Translations under genes and position numbers: made by a program | NCBI GenBank assembly: GCA_963662395.1 | Contig: OY759511.1 | Span: 2,480,001-2,544,000 of the forward strand | DNA from: JAPOXR01 sp963662395 | GTDB taxonomy: Bacteria; Pseudomonadota; Alphaproteobacteria; Rhodobacterales; Rhodobacteraceae | Direction of reading: 5' to 3' | Length of the DNA: 64,000 nucleotides | Notes under the pieces: model-generated | What the model was told of the DNA's origin: nothing | Seen by the model: the letters and a program-made list of their open reading frames with translations, nothing else | The model's database searches: none | Shown here: piece after piece, positions 54,815 through 63,869 of the stretch | Numbering within the stretch: the first letter of the stretch is position 1 | Layout: every line of letters starts with the position of its first letter

Positions 54815-57800
54815 TCAGCGGAAATCCCGGGATGCCGGAATGATGCGCAGATTGCGCGGATGGCGGGAAGGAAATGCAGCGGGGCCGGGGCCCGGCTCGT
54901 CCACGCCATCTTCCGAGACCAGCAGACCGAGCCAGCCGGTCAGGTCATCCAGCTGGTCGGCAACGAGATGGACGATATCGGCGGTTCGCTGGATGCGCCC
55001 CTGCACCATGACGAGGCGCGAGCCCATCGCCGCCCTGCGAAACTTCTCCAGTATGTTTCGCCACACCACGACGTTCACGATGCCGGTTTCATCCTCCAAT
55101 GTCATGAAAACAACGCCGCTGGCGGTGCCCGGGCGCTGACGAACCAGGACGAGGCCGGCAGCTGTCATGCGTTGCCCGTCACGTGACCGGGCAATTTCTG
55201 CCGCCGTTGATGCTCCCTCGCCCGCCAGGCGCTGGCGCAGGAAGGAAACAGGATGCGCCCGAAGCGAAAGCCGCAATGTCCGGTAATCCTCCACCACCTG
55301 CTCGCCGAGCGCCATGGCCGGCAGCGAAACCCGCGGCTCCGTGTCCCCGGCAGACTGGCCTGCCGTTTCAAGAAGAGGCAGCGATGGTACCTTTGACAGG
55401 GCCAGGGCCTGCCAGAGCGCCTGGCGGCGGTCGAGACCCATGGAGCCAAAGGCATCGGCTGCGACCAGCGTTTCTATGGCGCTGGCACCCAGGCCGGTCC
55501 GGCGCCGCATCGTGGCAATGTCGGGCCAGGGACAATGGCCGCGGGCAGCAAGGATGCAATCGGCATCCTTGCTGTGCAGACCGTTCACCTGGCGGAATCC
55601 AAGACGCAATGCGTGGCCCCCATCCGCCCCGCGCTCAAGGCAGGACTCCCACCTGCTCATGTGGATGTCGACCGGACGTACCTCCACCCCGTGCTCGCGG
55701 GCATCCCGCACGATCTGGGCGGGCGCGTAGAAACCCATCGGCTGCGAATTCAGGAGTGCGCAGGCAAAAACCTCGGGATGGTGGTGCTTGAGCCAGGCGG
55801 AGATATAGACCAGAAGCGCGAAGCTGGCCGCGTGAGATTCCGGGAAACCGTAATCCCCGAACCCCTCGATCTGGCGAAAACAGCGTGCAGTGAGTTCCGA
55901 ATCGTAGCCGCGGGCAATCATCCGGCCGATCATCCTGTCCCGGTACAGGCCCAGCGTCCCCCGCTTGCGGAAACTGGCCATTGCGCGGCGAAGCGCGTCG
56001 GCCTCATCCGGCGTGAACCGGGCCGCCTCCATGGCAACGCGCATCGCCTGCTCCTGGAAAAGCGGCACTCCCAGGGTTTTTTCCAGGACCTTTCGCAATT
56101 CGTCCGGGGGGCCGTGTTCCGGGCCCGGCGCCGGATAGACTACCTCTTCCAGCCCGTCGCGGCGTCGCAGGTAGGGGCGAACCATATCGCCCTGTATCGG
56201 GCCGGGACGCACCAGCGCCACCTCGATCACCAGGTCATAGAAACAGCGCGGTTTCAGGCGCGGCAGCATGTTCATCTGCGCCCGGCTCTCGATCTGGAAA
56301 ACACCCACCGTATCGGCTCGGCAAAGCATCTCGTAGACCATCGGATCTCCTTGCGGCACCGAGGCCAGTGCCAGGCGCAGATCCTTGTGCCGAGCCAGCA
56401 ATTCGAATGACTTGCCGATGCAGGTCAGAATGCCGAGACCCAGCACATCGACCTTCATCAACCCGAGTGCTTCAAGATCATCCTTGTCCCACTGGATGAA
56501 GGTACGGTCCTTCATGGCCGCATTGCCGATGGGCACGGTTTCGTCGAGTCGGTCGCGGGTCAGCACGAAACCGCCGACATGCTGGGAAAGATGACGGGGG
56601 AAGCCCTGGATTTCGGACACGAGCGCCATGGTCCGGCGAAGTAGCGGATCACCAGGATCAAGCCCGGCCTCCCTGAGGCGCTTGTCGGAAGCCTCGCCGC
56701 GATGCAGGGGGCGAATGGCGGAAGCAAGAGCAGCGACAATGTCTCCGGAAAGTCCCATTGCCTTTCCGACATCGCGCGCCGCGCTCCGGGCGCGGTAGCA
56801 GATGACGGTTGCGGCAATTCCGGCATGCTCGCGGCCATATCGCCGGTAGACATACTGGATCACCTCCTCGCGGCGTTCATGTTCGAAATCGATATCGATA
56901 TCGGGAGGCTCACGGCGCTCGCGGGAGACAAAACGCTCGAACAGCAGGCCGATCTGGACCGGGTCGACGGCAGTGATGCCGAGACAGTAGCAAATTACCG
57001 AGTTCGCCGCCGAGCCCCGCCCCTGGCAGTAGATGCCTTCGCCGACGGCGAATTGCACGATGTCATGAATGGTGAGGAAAAAGGGGGCATAATCCAGTTC
57101 GCCAACCAGCCCGAGCTCATGTTTCAGGGCAGCGGTGACCTTGTCCGGAATCCCGCCTGGGTAGCGCCATCGGGCCCCCTCCCAGGCAAGTGCCTCCAGA
57201 TGCTGTTGCGGGGTCTTGTCGACCGGCACGGGCTCGTCGGGATATTCGTAGCTGAGCTCATCCAGGCTGAAGCTGCACAGCGAAGCCGCTTCGACACTTC
57301 TCGCAACCGCCGCCTCATGGCCCTGGAACAGGCGCGCCATCTCGGGCCCATCCTTGAGATGACGTTCGGCATTGGCAGCGAGGCGCCAGCCGGCCTGCTC
57401 CACGGTGACATGTTCGCGGATGGCCGTCAGCACATCCTGCAGCGGGCGGCGTTCGGGATGATGGTAATGAACATCATTGGTGGCCAGGAGTGACACGCCG
57501 GAACGTTCCGCAAGCGCCGCCAGGCGACCCAGGCGAGCGCGGCCGCCGCCGCGGCAGAGCATGTGGGCAGCAAGGTAGAGCGGGCCATCATGCATTCGGC
57601 GAAGCTTGCCGAGTTCTGCCTCGAAACGCTGCCTGATGCCCCGGTCTTCCAGGCGGTCCGGCGGAAGCATCACCAGCAACTGCCCCTCGACATGATCCGG
57701 AAGATCGTCCCGGCGCAGCACACACGCACCTTTGGTTGTGCGCCGCTGACCGATGGTGAGCAACCTGCACAGGCGGCCCCAGGCCGCACGGTCGCGGGGG

Positions 57801-58054
57801 TAGCACAGCAGCGACTCGCCATCTGCAAGGTCCAGCCTTGCTCCAATCAGCAATCGTATGCCAGCCTGTTTCGCGGCAACATGGGCCCGCACCGCGCCGG
57901 CAAGCGTGTTCCGGTCGGCGATGCCGATGGCCTGAAGCCCCAGCGCCGCCGCCGTCTCCACCAGTTCCTCGGCATGCGAGGCGCCCCTGAGAAAGCTGAA
58001 ATTGCTGACCGCCTGCAATTCCGCATAGGGGATGTCGCGTGGCGGGCGCATCAT
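54815..58054 (-). CDS. dnaE2: Error-prone DNA polymerase DnaE2 (ImuC)
   Basis: 1079 residues. PHP domain start PYAELQAVSNFSFLRGASHA, polymerase active-site region PPDIDIDFEHERREEVIQYV, YIYGREHAG-like YVYRRYGREHAGIAATVICY, and a C-terminal OB domain (VFMTLEDETGIVNVVVW). It lacks the beta-clamp-strong replicative C-terminus of DnaE1 and copies past lesions with ImuA/ImuB. The start overlaps the imuB stop. Last gene of the SOS cassette. Confidence 0.95.
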   Translation of the reverse strand: MMRPPRDIPYAELQAVSNFSFLRGASHAEELVETAAALGLQAIGIADRNTLAGAVRAHVAAKQAGIRLLIGARLDLADGESLLCYPRDRAAWGRLCRLLTIGQRRTTKGACVLRRDDLPDHVEGQLLVMLPPDRLEDRGIRQRFEAELGKLRRMHDGPLYLAAHMLCRGGGRARLGRLAALAERSGVSLLATNDVHYHHPERRPLQDVLTAIREHVTVEQAGWRLAANAERHLKDGPEMARLFQGHEAAVARSVEAASLCSFSLDELSYEYPDEPVPVDKTPQQHLEALAWEGARWRYPGGIPDKVTAALKHELGLVGELDYAPFFLTIHDIVQFAVGEGIYCQGRGSAANSVICYCLGITAVDPVQIGLLFERFVSRERREPPDIDIDFEHERREEVIQYVYRRYGREHAGIAATVICYRARSAARDVGKAMGLSGDIVAALASAIRPLHRGEASDKRLREAGLDPGDPLLRRTMALVSEIQGFPRHLSQHVGGFVLTRDRLDETVPIGNAAMKDRTFIQWDKDDLEALGLMKVDVLGLGILTCIGKSFELLARHKDLRLALASVPQGDPMVYEMLCRADTVGVFQIESRAQMNMLPRLKPRCFYDLVIEVALVRPGPIQGDMVRPYLRRRDGLEEVVYPAPGPEHGPPDELRKVLEKTLGVPLFQEQAMRVAMEAARFTPDEADALRRAMASFRKRGTLGLYRDRMIGRMIARGYDSELTARCFRQIEGFGDYGFPESHAASFALLVYISAWLKHHHPEVFACALLNSQPMGFYAPAQIVRDAREHGVEVRPVDIHMSRWESCLERGADGGHALRLGFRQVNGLHSKDADCILAARGHCPWPDIATMRRRTGLGASAIETLVAADAFGSMGLDRRQALWQALALSKVPSLPLLETAGQSAGDTEPRVSLPAMALGEQVVEDYRTLRLSLRAHPVSFLRQRLAGEGASTAAEIARSRDGQRMTAAGLVLVRQRPGTASGVVFMTLEDETGIVNVVVWRNILEKFRRAAMGSRLVMVQGRIQRTADIVHLVADQLDDLTGWLGLLVSEDGVDEPGPGPAAFPSRHPRNLRIIPASRDFR

Positions 58055-59595
58055 CCGTAAAGCCCGTGAATATACCAGCGGGGCGAGCCTTCACATCCGG
58101 CCATCCTGTAGAGCCAGTAGCGCCGGCCCTCCATGTCCTCGATCCGGTAATAGTCGCGTGTCCCGCCTCCCGGATCGCCTGCCCACCATTCCGGTTCGAT
58201 GCGCTCCGGCCCCTCTGCCCGAACGACGCGGCGCGCCACCCGGTGCCAGGTGAACAGCATTGGCGGCCCGTCCGGCAATCCGGCCACGCCATCCACCGGC
58301 TCGGGCCGGTCAAACAGGCGAATGGGGCGCGGCGACAGGGCCGGGCATGCACACCACGCCGTCACATCCCGGCCAGGCTGCACCCGCCGCACGGCGCGCT
58401 CCGGCAAATGGCTTTCGACCGGCTCCAGGCGAAATACCGATCGCTTGCCAAGACGGGCCTGCAGACGGTCAATCAGCAGGTCAAGCCCGCCCGCGCGCCC
58501 GGCATCCCGCGCCAATCGGATTTGTTCCGGCACCAGCGGTTCGGCGCGGACCGCGTGGAGCGCCATTGCATCAATCCCGAATCCGGGATCCACTGCTCCG
58601 ATTTTTCTGGCAAGGAGCTGCTGCAGATGTGCGCCGTTGCGGGTGGCGCGCCCGACCGAGACATCATGCCGAATCGCACTGCAATCCACCCGGAAGAACA
58701 GGGCTGTCAGCTTCCGGACACCGAGCCCCTCCCATTCCAGGGAGGCACAAAGATCCTGAACAAGCCGGTCCAGCGCTGCCTCCAGCCCCGCAAGATCAGT
58801 CAGGGGCTCCGGAAAACCCAGCCGCGAAACACAGGCAGGTGGCGGCGAGACCGGTATTACCGGGTCGGGGCAGCGCCCGAACACCCGGTCGAGACGCTCC
58901 GGCACAGACCATCCCTTCCCCCGGCAATCGAACCGGTGTGCAAGCGTGGCCGGCGGCAAGGCTTCGACGGCACCGATCGTATCGAGGCCGAGACGATGCA
59001 GCAGACGGGCATCCCCGGCGGTGATGCGCAAGGCTTCGACCGGCAACGGTGCCAGCGCGGCGAGAGTGGTGCCAGGTGGCGCGATCCGGCCGTCTTTTCC
59101 GCCGAAGCGGGCCAACGCCCAGGCGGCGGCGGCCGTGTCGGCAAGACCTGCCTGCATCCCGATGCCGAGGCGGACAAGACATGCCTCCACCTCCGCCATC
59201 ATCATTGCCTCGCCACCGAACAGATGGGCCGCACCGGTAATATCAAGCAGGAGGCCATCATCCCCGTCGACCGCGCTGGAAGGCGTGAAACGGTTGCACC
59301 AGAATGCCAGCCGTTCGAGTCCGCGCCGATCTTCTGCCGGGCTGGCGGTGGCGGTGGCAAGGCCGGGCAACAGGGCGCGGGCATCGGCAAGACGCATGCC
59401 AATTGCCATTCCCCTCGCTTCAGCCTGCCGGTTGACCGCCGTCAGCACCATGCCGTGGCGCCCCGGCGCGGCCAGCGCGAACGGAACCGACCTAACCGGC
59501 TGCCCGCGCGACGGCCGGGGCCGGATACCAGCCTGCATCCGGCGCAACCGATCGATTGGCCAGCGCGGCAACCATACCGAAATCACCCGTTTCAC
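58051..59595 (-). CDS. imuB: ImuB, Y-family-like polymerase protein
   Basis: 514 residues beginning MKRVISVWLPRWPIDRLRRM. ImuB has a Y-family fold but lacks the catalytic acidic residues; here the region that would hold them reads DDGLLLDITGAAHLFGGE, and it serves as hub between ImuA, DnaE2 and the clamp. C-terminal extension includes GGGTRDYYRIEDMEGRRYWL typical of the family. Its first 104 bases overlap imuA, the last four overlap dnaE2. Confidence 0.94.
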   Translation of the reverse strand: MKRVISVWLPRWPIDRLRRMQAGIRPRPSRGQPVRSVPFALAAPGRHGMVLTAVNRQAEARGMAIGMRLADARALLPGLATATASPAEDRRGLERLAFWCNRFTPSSAVDGDDGLLLDITGAAHLFGGEAMMMAEVEACLVRLGIGMQAGLADTAAAAWALARFGGKDGRIAPPGTTLAALAPLPVEALRITAGDARLLHRLGLDTIGAVEALPPATLAHRFDCRGKGWSVPERLDRVFGRCPDPVIPVSPPPACVSRLGFPEPLTDLAGLEAALDRLVQDLCASLEWEGLGVRKLTALFFRVDCSAIRHDVSVGRATRNGAHLQQLLARKIGAVDPGFGIDAMALHAVRAEPLVPEQIRLARDAGRAGGLDLLIDRLQARLGKRSVFRLEPVESHLPERAVRRVQPGRDVTAWCACPALSPRPIRLFDRPEPVDGVAGLPDGPPMLFTWHRVARRVVRAEGPERIEPEWWAGDPGGGTRDYYRIEDMEGRRYWLYRMAGCEGSPRWYIHGLYG

Positions 59596-60358
59596 GATTC
59601 CACTCCACGATACAGCTTGCCGGCCTGCCGCCCCGGCAACGCAGTAATTCGAGATGCCAGTGCGGCAGGCCGGGAGCGGCGGTGTCGAACGGGTGGGAAG
59701 AACCTGGCAATGCCGTCACCCGCCAGCGGGTTGTCGCTGCACTCGCGCCGCCCATCCCGTCTCCCCGCAGCAGCAGGAGCGGTGTTCTGCCCTCTCGCCC
59801 GGCAAGCGACAACCGCCGACTGCCGACAAAGGCCAACCGCTCCGTCTCTCCCAGCACTGCCGCTGCCGCACCGCTGCGCAGGCTTTCCTCCATTGCCCAG
59901 AGCGCGTCCCGTTCATGTCCGGCTTCAACAATCACCAGGTCTGCCGGATCCATTCCGAGGCTGTGCCAGCCAGGTCCGTACAGCCGGCCGAGCCGGGGAA
60001 TGCTGCCGGGACCCTGGCAGATTGGCACCATGCCATTCCGGTCAAGCCGGGCGAGCAGGGCGGCGAGAAAAGCCAGCGCTGCCGGCCTGTCGGCCGCCGT
60101 TGCCGCCGTCACTTCGTGCAGACCATCCATCGCCAACCCCGTATCGGGCAACGCCCTGTCCAGTACATCGATGCCGGTTCGCCAAATCCGTGTTTTCCTG
60201 TCCGGTTGGTGCTGACGACACCGGGCCTGTCCCTGGCCGGGCATGTCTCCGGCCCCGACCAGCAACGGGCGTTGCTCCAGCGCCGCTATGCGCTCGCGCA
60301 ATTCCGACAGGCGGGCAGTGCGCCTCGAGGCAGCAGAAGATGGAACAGAAGAGATCAT
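59492..60358 (-). CDS. imuA: ImuA, RecA-like SOS mutagenesis protein
   Basis: 288 residues from MISSVPSSAASRRTARLSEL. RecA/SulA-like fold: IDVLDRALPDTGLAMDGLHE, DLVIVEAGHERDALWAMEES and LEAVLGET-type helix (AAAAVLGETERLAFVGSRRL). In Caulobacter ImuA, ImuB and DnaE2 act together in UV mutagenesis under LexA. The chosen ATG follows the LexA box by four bases, so the message may be leaderless. A TTG 12 codons upstream would sit in the promoter itself. Confidence 0.92.
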   Translation of the reverse strand: MISSVPSSAASRRTARLSELRERIAALEQRPLLVGAGDMPGQGQARCRQHQPDRKTRIWRTGIDVLDRALPDTGLAMDGLHEVTAATAADRPAALAFLAALLARLDRNGMVPICQGPGSIPRLGRLYGPGWHSLGMDPADLVIVEAGHERDALWAMEESLRSGAAAAVLGETERLAFVGSRRLSLAGREGRTPLLLLRGDGMGGASAATTRWRVTALPGSSHPFDTAAPGLPHWHLELLRCRGGRPASCIVEWNRETGDFGMVAALANRSVAPDAGWYPAPAVARAAG

Positions 60359-60362
60359 ATGT

Positions 60363-60394
60363 GTTCTATATTTGTTCACGAAAACGGATGTCAA
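60363..60394 (-). promoter_or_regulatory. LexA-regulated imuA promoter
   Basis: On the minus strand TTGACA (60394-60389), 18 bases, then TATAGA (60370-60365) form a sigma-70-type promoter. A perfect alphaproteobacterial LexA box, GTTC-N7-GTTC on the plus strand (60363-60377), covers the -10. Transcription should begin at or next to the imuA ATG. Confidence 0.85.
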
Positions 60395-61106
60395 GGAGCG
60401 GGAACGGACAGCTGTCGAGCCCGCCCCCGATCATTGTTGATTGTCATTTTCGCGGAAGCGGCCAACCGGGAATCCGCTGACAAAGCCTTGTACCGTGGGA
60501 CTATCCGCCATGTTGGCCGGCCCCGGAATGCCGGCCCCGGCACATCTCCGGCAGCTTCCCGTAGCCAGGAAACCGACGGAATACCCGTCCAAGATCGCAT
60601 GGTTATCCACAGAAAACCGACGGAATGCCTGTCCTTCACCAGCCATCACCACCCCACGGCAAGCCCCTGTCCTGCCGCCACCGACCCATCCGGGGCTGGC
60701 GGCACTCCCCCAAATTGACCCACTACGGGACAAATGCTCCTCGAATATTGACCCGCCTTCGGCGTCCAAAACTGACCCGCCTGGTCAGGCTCTTCCAGCA
60801 ATGTCTACCGGGAGAGGCGTGGCGACGGTTGGCCGAAGAGGTGAGGAGCATGCGCTTGGCGAGGCGGCGTAGCCTCCGGGTTATCGGCGGGGTCCGGTGG
60901 GCCGGTCGTGCTCGATGTGCCGCCGGTCCGGCAACGAATCGTATCCCTGACCGGCCTGACGTTTCCCGCCAGACGGAACACTTCCGGCTGGTTTCGGGCG
61001 TTCGATCGCATGTTGCTGTTTTGGCAACACATGGGGCGAAAAATTGAAATTGCCGCGAACACCTGACGAGGCTAAGATCGCCCAGCTGATAACAGGGAGG
61101 CCAACA
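60395..61106. other. Intergenic region with IS-end-like repeats
   Basis: No gene. It has a direct repeat of ACCGACGGAAT (60572 and 60616, 44 bases apart), three copies of TTGACCC/CTGACCC words spaced about 25-33 bases (60715, 60748, 60771) like the multiple ends of IS21-type elements, and a lone perfect DnaA box TTATCCACA at 60603-60611. The AT-richer part near 61030-61100 is the promoter region of the next operon. Confidence 0.4.
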
Positions 61107-62153
61107 ATGGCAATGTACAATCATGTCCCCACATCACCCGGCCGTCGCCGGTTCCTGAAATACGGCGCTGCTCTGGGCGGAACCGCGGTCGCGTCGTCGT
61201 TCGTTACCGTGGAGGCACTGGCCGCCGGCAAGGCGAAGGTCAACATGCAGCTGGGCTGGCTCGCCAGCAACGGCATCCTGGGCGAAGTCGTGGCCAAGCG
61301 CATGGGTTACTACGAAGAGGAAGGCATCGAACTCGAGGTCACGCCCGGCGGTCCCGGCGTGGACGGCGTGGCTTCGGTGGCAGCCGGGCGGGCGGAGGCC
61401 GGTCAGCTCTCTTCCAGCCCATCCTTGATGCTGGCCCGCTCGGCAGGCATTCCAATCAAGGCGTTCGCTGCGGGCTACCAGAAGCACCCGTTCACCTACT
61501 TCTCGCTCGACAACAACCCCATCCGTACCCCGCAGGACATGGTCGGCAAGACCATTGCCACCCAGCCAACGGCGGTCATCCTGCTCCGGGCACTGCTGGC
61601 GAAGAACGGCATTGCCGAGGATCAGGTCGAGGTGGTCAAGATGGGCAGCGACATGAACCAGCTCATGACCGGCCAGGCGGCCGCCGTCACCGGCTGGATG
61701 ACCAACACCAACGCGCTCAAGGTGCTGGGGGACGGTCGCGTCGACATGATGCTCTGGGATGCAGGGCTTCAGCTTTACGCCAACGTCTACTACACCACTG
61801 ACGACATGCTCGCGAACCACGCTGACGTGCTCGCCCGCTTTCTCACCGGGTCCGCCCGGGGATGGAGCGAGGCCCGCCGGGATCCGGAGGGCGGTGTCGA
61901 TCATCTGGTGGCCGAGTACAAGAACCTGAGTCGAGAGAGCGAGCTGGAAGCGGTGGGCCCCGTGCTCGGCTTCTCGTTCAATGACGTGACCGCGAAGGAT
62001 GGCTGGGCGACCATGAACCCGGCCAACTGGCAGGCGCAGATCGACACCTACGCAGAACTCGGGCAGTTCCAGGGAGACACGCCCACTGTGGAGGATGTCA
62101 TGACCTCCGATATCCTGGAGGCGACGGAAACGCTGCGGAAACAGATTGGATGA
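61107..62153 (+). CDS. ABC transporter substrate-binding protein, SsuA/NMT1 family, Tat-exported
   Basis: 348 residues from the ATG after GGGAGG. A twin-arginine signal SPGRRRFLKYGAALGGTAVA precedes KVNMQLGWLASNGILGEVVA, the classic opening of NMT1/SsuA-like proteins that bind sulfonates, nitrate, or thiamine pyrimidine. YYEEEGIELEVTPGGPGVDG follows. It is the first gene of a three-gene transporter. Ligand class cannot be fixed; the sulfur theme of the window mildly favours a sulfonate. Confidence 0.9.
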   Translation: MAMYNHVPTSPGRRRFLKYGAALGGTAVASSFVTVEALAAGKAKVNMQLGWLASNGILGEVVAKRMGYYEEEGIELEVTPGGPGVDGVASVAAGRAEAGQLSSSPSLMLARSAGIPIKAFAAGYQKHPFTYFSLDNNPIRTPQDMVGKTIATQPTAVILLRALLAKNGIAEDQVEVVKMGSDMNQLMTGQAAAVTGWMTNTNALKVLGDGRVDMMLWDAGLQLYANVYYTTDDMLANHADVLARFLTGSARGWSEARRDPEGGVDHLVAEYKNLSRESELEAVGPVLGFSFNDVTAKDGWATMNPANWQAQIDTYAELGQFQGDTPTVEDVMTSDILEATETLRKQIG

Positions 62154-62956
62154 CAACGGTCACTGCGGCGGTGGCGAAGACTGAAGCCGCCGCGGCAATC
62201 TCGGTGAGCGGGTTGTCGGTCCGTTTTGATACGGACGGCGGCGGCATCACTGCGCTCGACAAGGTCGGCTTCGAGGTGCCCGAGGGCGGTTTCGTTACCA
62301 TGCTTGGGCCATCGGGATGTGGCAAGTCAACATTGTTGCGGGCCATTGCCGACCTGGTTCCGATCGGGGACGGTGCCATCAGCGTCTTCGACCGCACGCC
62401 TGAGCAGGCCCGCCGGGCACGCGACTTCGCCTTCGTATTCCAGGACGCGACGCTGCTGCCCTGGCGCAGCGCCATCGACAATGTCCGCCTGCCACTGGAG
62501 GTCGGCCGGCAAAGCGGTGTCGTCGAGCAGCACGCCGAACCCGAAGCGCTGCTGGCGCTGGTGGGTCTGGACGGGCGCGAGAATGCCTTGCCGGCCGAAC
62601 TGTCCGGCGGCATGCGCCAGCGGGTGTCCATCGCCCGGGCGTTGGTCCACCGGCCGCGCGTGTTGCTGATGGACGAGCCGTTCGGCGCACTCGACGAGAT
62701 CACCCGCGACAAGCTCAACGAAGAACTCCTGCGTATCTGGCGCGAGACCGGCACGACTATCATGTTCGTTACCCACTCGGTGCCCGAGGCAGCGTTCCTG
62801 GGTCAGAAGTGCCTCGTGTTGTCGGCCCAGCCCGGCCGGGTCCGGGAATTCGTGAGTATCGACTTCGCCGAGCCGAGGGCTCTGGCCATGCGCGACACGC
62901 TGGAGTTCGTGCAGGTGACCGCGCATCTGCGCAGCCTGCTGGAGGACGCGCGATGA
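62150..62956 (+). CDS. ABC transporter ATPase, SsuB/TauB type
   Basis: 268 residues. Walker A GPSGCGKSTLLRAI, Q-loop VFQDATLLPW, signature LSGGMRQRVSIARAL, Walker B VLLMDEPFGALDEITRD, H-loop FVTHSVPEA: the SsuB/TauB/NrtD set. The ATG overlaps the binding-protein stop, and its own stop overlaps the permease start (ATGA). Confidence 0.94.
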   Translation: MTTVTAAVAKTEAAAAISVSGLSVRFDTDGGGITALDKVGFEVPEGGFVTMLGPSGCGKSTLLRAIADLVPIGDGAISVFDRTPEQARRARDFAFVFQDATLLPWRSAIDNVRLPLEVGRQSGVVEQHAEPEALLALVGLDGRENALPAELSGGMRQRVSIARALVHRPRVLLMDEPFGALDEITRDKLNEELLRIWRETGTTIMFVTHSVPEAAFLGQKCLVLSAQPGRVREFVSIDFAEPRALAMRDTLEFVQVTAHLRSLLEDAR

Positions 62957-63801
62957 CCACGGCGAGCATGGACAGCAAAGACGTCGGGGCGACGACATCC
63001 ACCGGCCACCACGCCGCCCGGAATCTGCGCGGCCGGCGTCCGAACGCGGGACGGTTCCGCCATGGGCCGCCGATTATCGCGGCGGTGGGGATGCTGGCGC
63101 TCTGGCAACTCATCGTCAGCGGGTTCGGCGTGCCGAGCTATATTGCGCCGAGCCCGGTCCAGGTCCTCCGGGTGTTCTTCGAACAGGGCGAAATCCTGTG
63201 GATCAACTTCTGGCCGACGCTGCTCGAGGCGATGGCCGGATTCGCACTCGGCAACTCCATCGCCGTGGTGCTGGCGGTGTGGTTCGTCCACAGCCAGTTG
63301 GCGGAGCGCGCCTTTTATCCGATCGCGGTCTTCATCAACACGATTCCGATCATCGCCATCGCGCCGATCCTGGTGCTGATGCTGGGCAACGGCTATGCAC
63401 CGAAAATCGTCATCGCCGCGCTCATCTGCTTCTTTCCCACCCTGGTCAACATGGTGCGCGGGCTCAAATCGGTCAGTCCGCAGATGCTGGAGCTGATGCG
63501 CGTGCTGTCGGCCAGCGACCGTGAAATCCTGTGGAAGATCAGGTTGCAAAGTGCCTTGCCATTCCTCTTCGCGGCGCTGAAGATCGCCTCGACCACTTGC
63601 GTTATCGGTGCCATCGTCGGCGAGTGGATCGGCTCCAACTACGGCCTGGGCTCGCTGATCATCGAGGCCACCTACAACTTCCGGGCTCCCCTGCTCTACG
63701 CCACCGTAATCCTGGGGGCGAGCCTCGCAGTGGCATTCTTCGTGACCACGACCCTCCTCGAAAGGCGGGTCCTGAAGTGGAAACCGGGCGCGGTGTTTTG
63801 A
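62953..63801 (+). CDS. ABC transporter permease, SsuC/TauC type
   Basis: 282 residues from MTTASMDSKD; a polar N-tail of about 40 residues, then six membrane helices. The EAA loop reads ELMRVLSASDREILWKIRLQ, and FYPIAVFINTIPIIAIAPIL is the characteristic SsuC stretch. It completes the importer with the two genes before it. Confidence 0.93.
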   Translation: MTTASMDSKDVGATTSTGHHAARNLRGRRPNAGRFRHGPPIIAAVGMLALWQLIVSGFGVPSYIAPSPVQVLRVFFEQGEILWINFWPTLLEAMAGFALGNSIAVVLAVWFVHSQLAERAFYPIAVFINTIPIIAIAPILVLMLGNGYAPKIVIAALICFFPTLVNMVRGLKSVSPQMLELMRVLSASDREILWKIRLQSALPFLFAALKIASTTCVIGAIVGEWIGSNYGLGSLIIEATYNFRAPLLYATVILGASLAVAFFVTTTLLERRVLKWKPGAVF

Positions 63802-63869
63802 ACGGAAAACCGAGATCGTGTCGGCCGGAGCCCGGCAACCGACAGTGAACAGACGAAGGAGACAAACGC

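Noticed and set aside
58039..60480. 813-codon plus-strand open frame opposite imuB and imuA
   Set aside because: Antisense to two secure genes; proline, arginine and glycine rich without motifs.
60603..60611. Perfect DnaA box as a possible origin
   Set aside because: A single box with no AT-rich unwinding region or origin-type gene context; gene order points to 26.5-26.8 kb instead.
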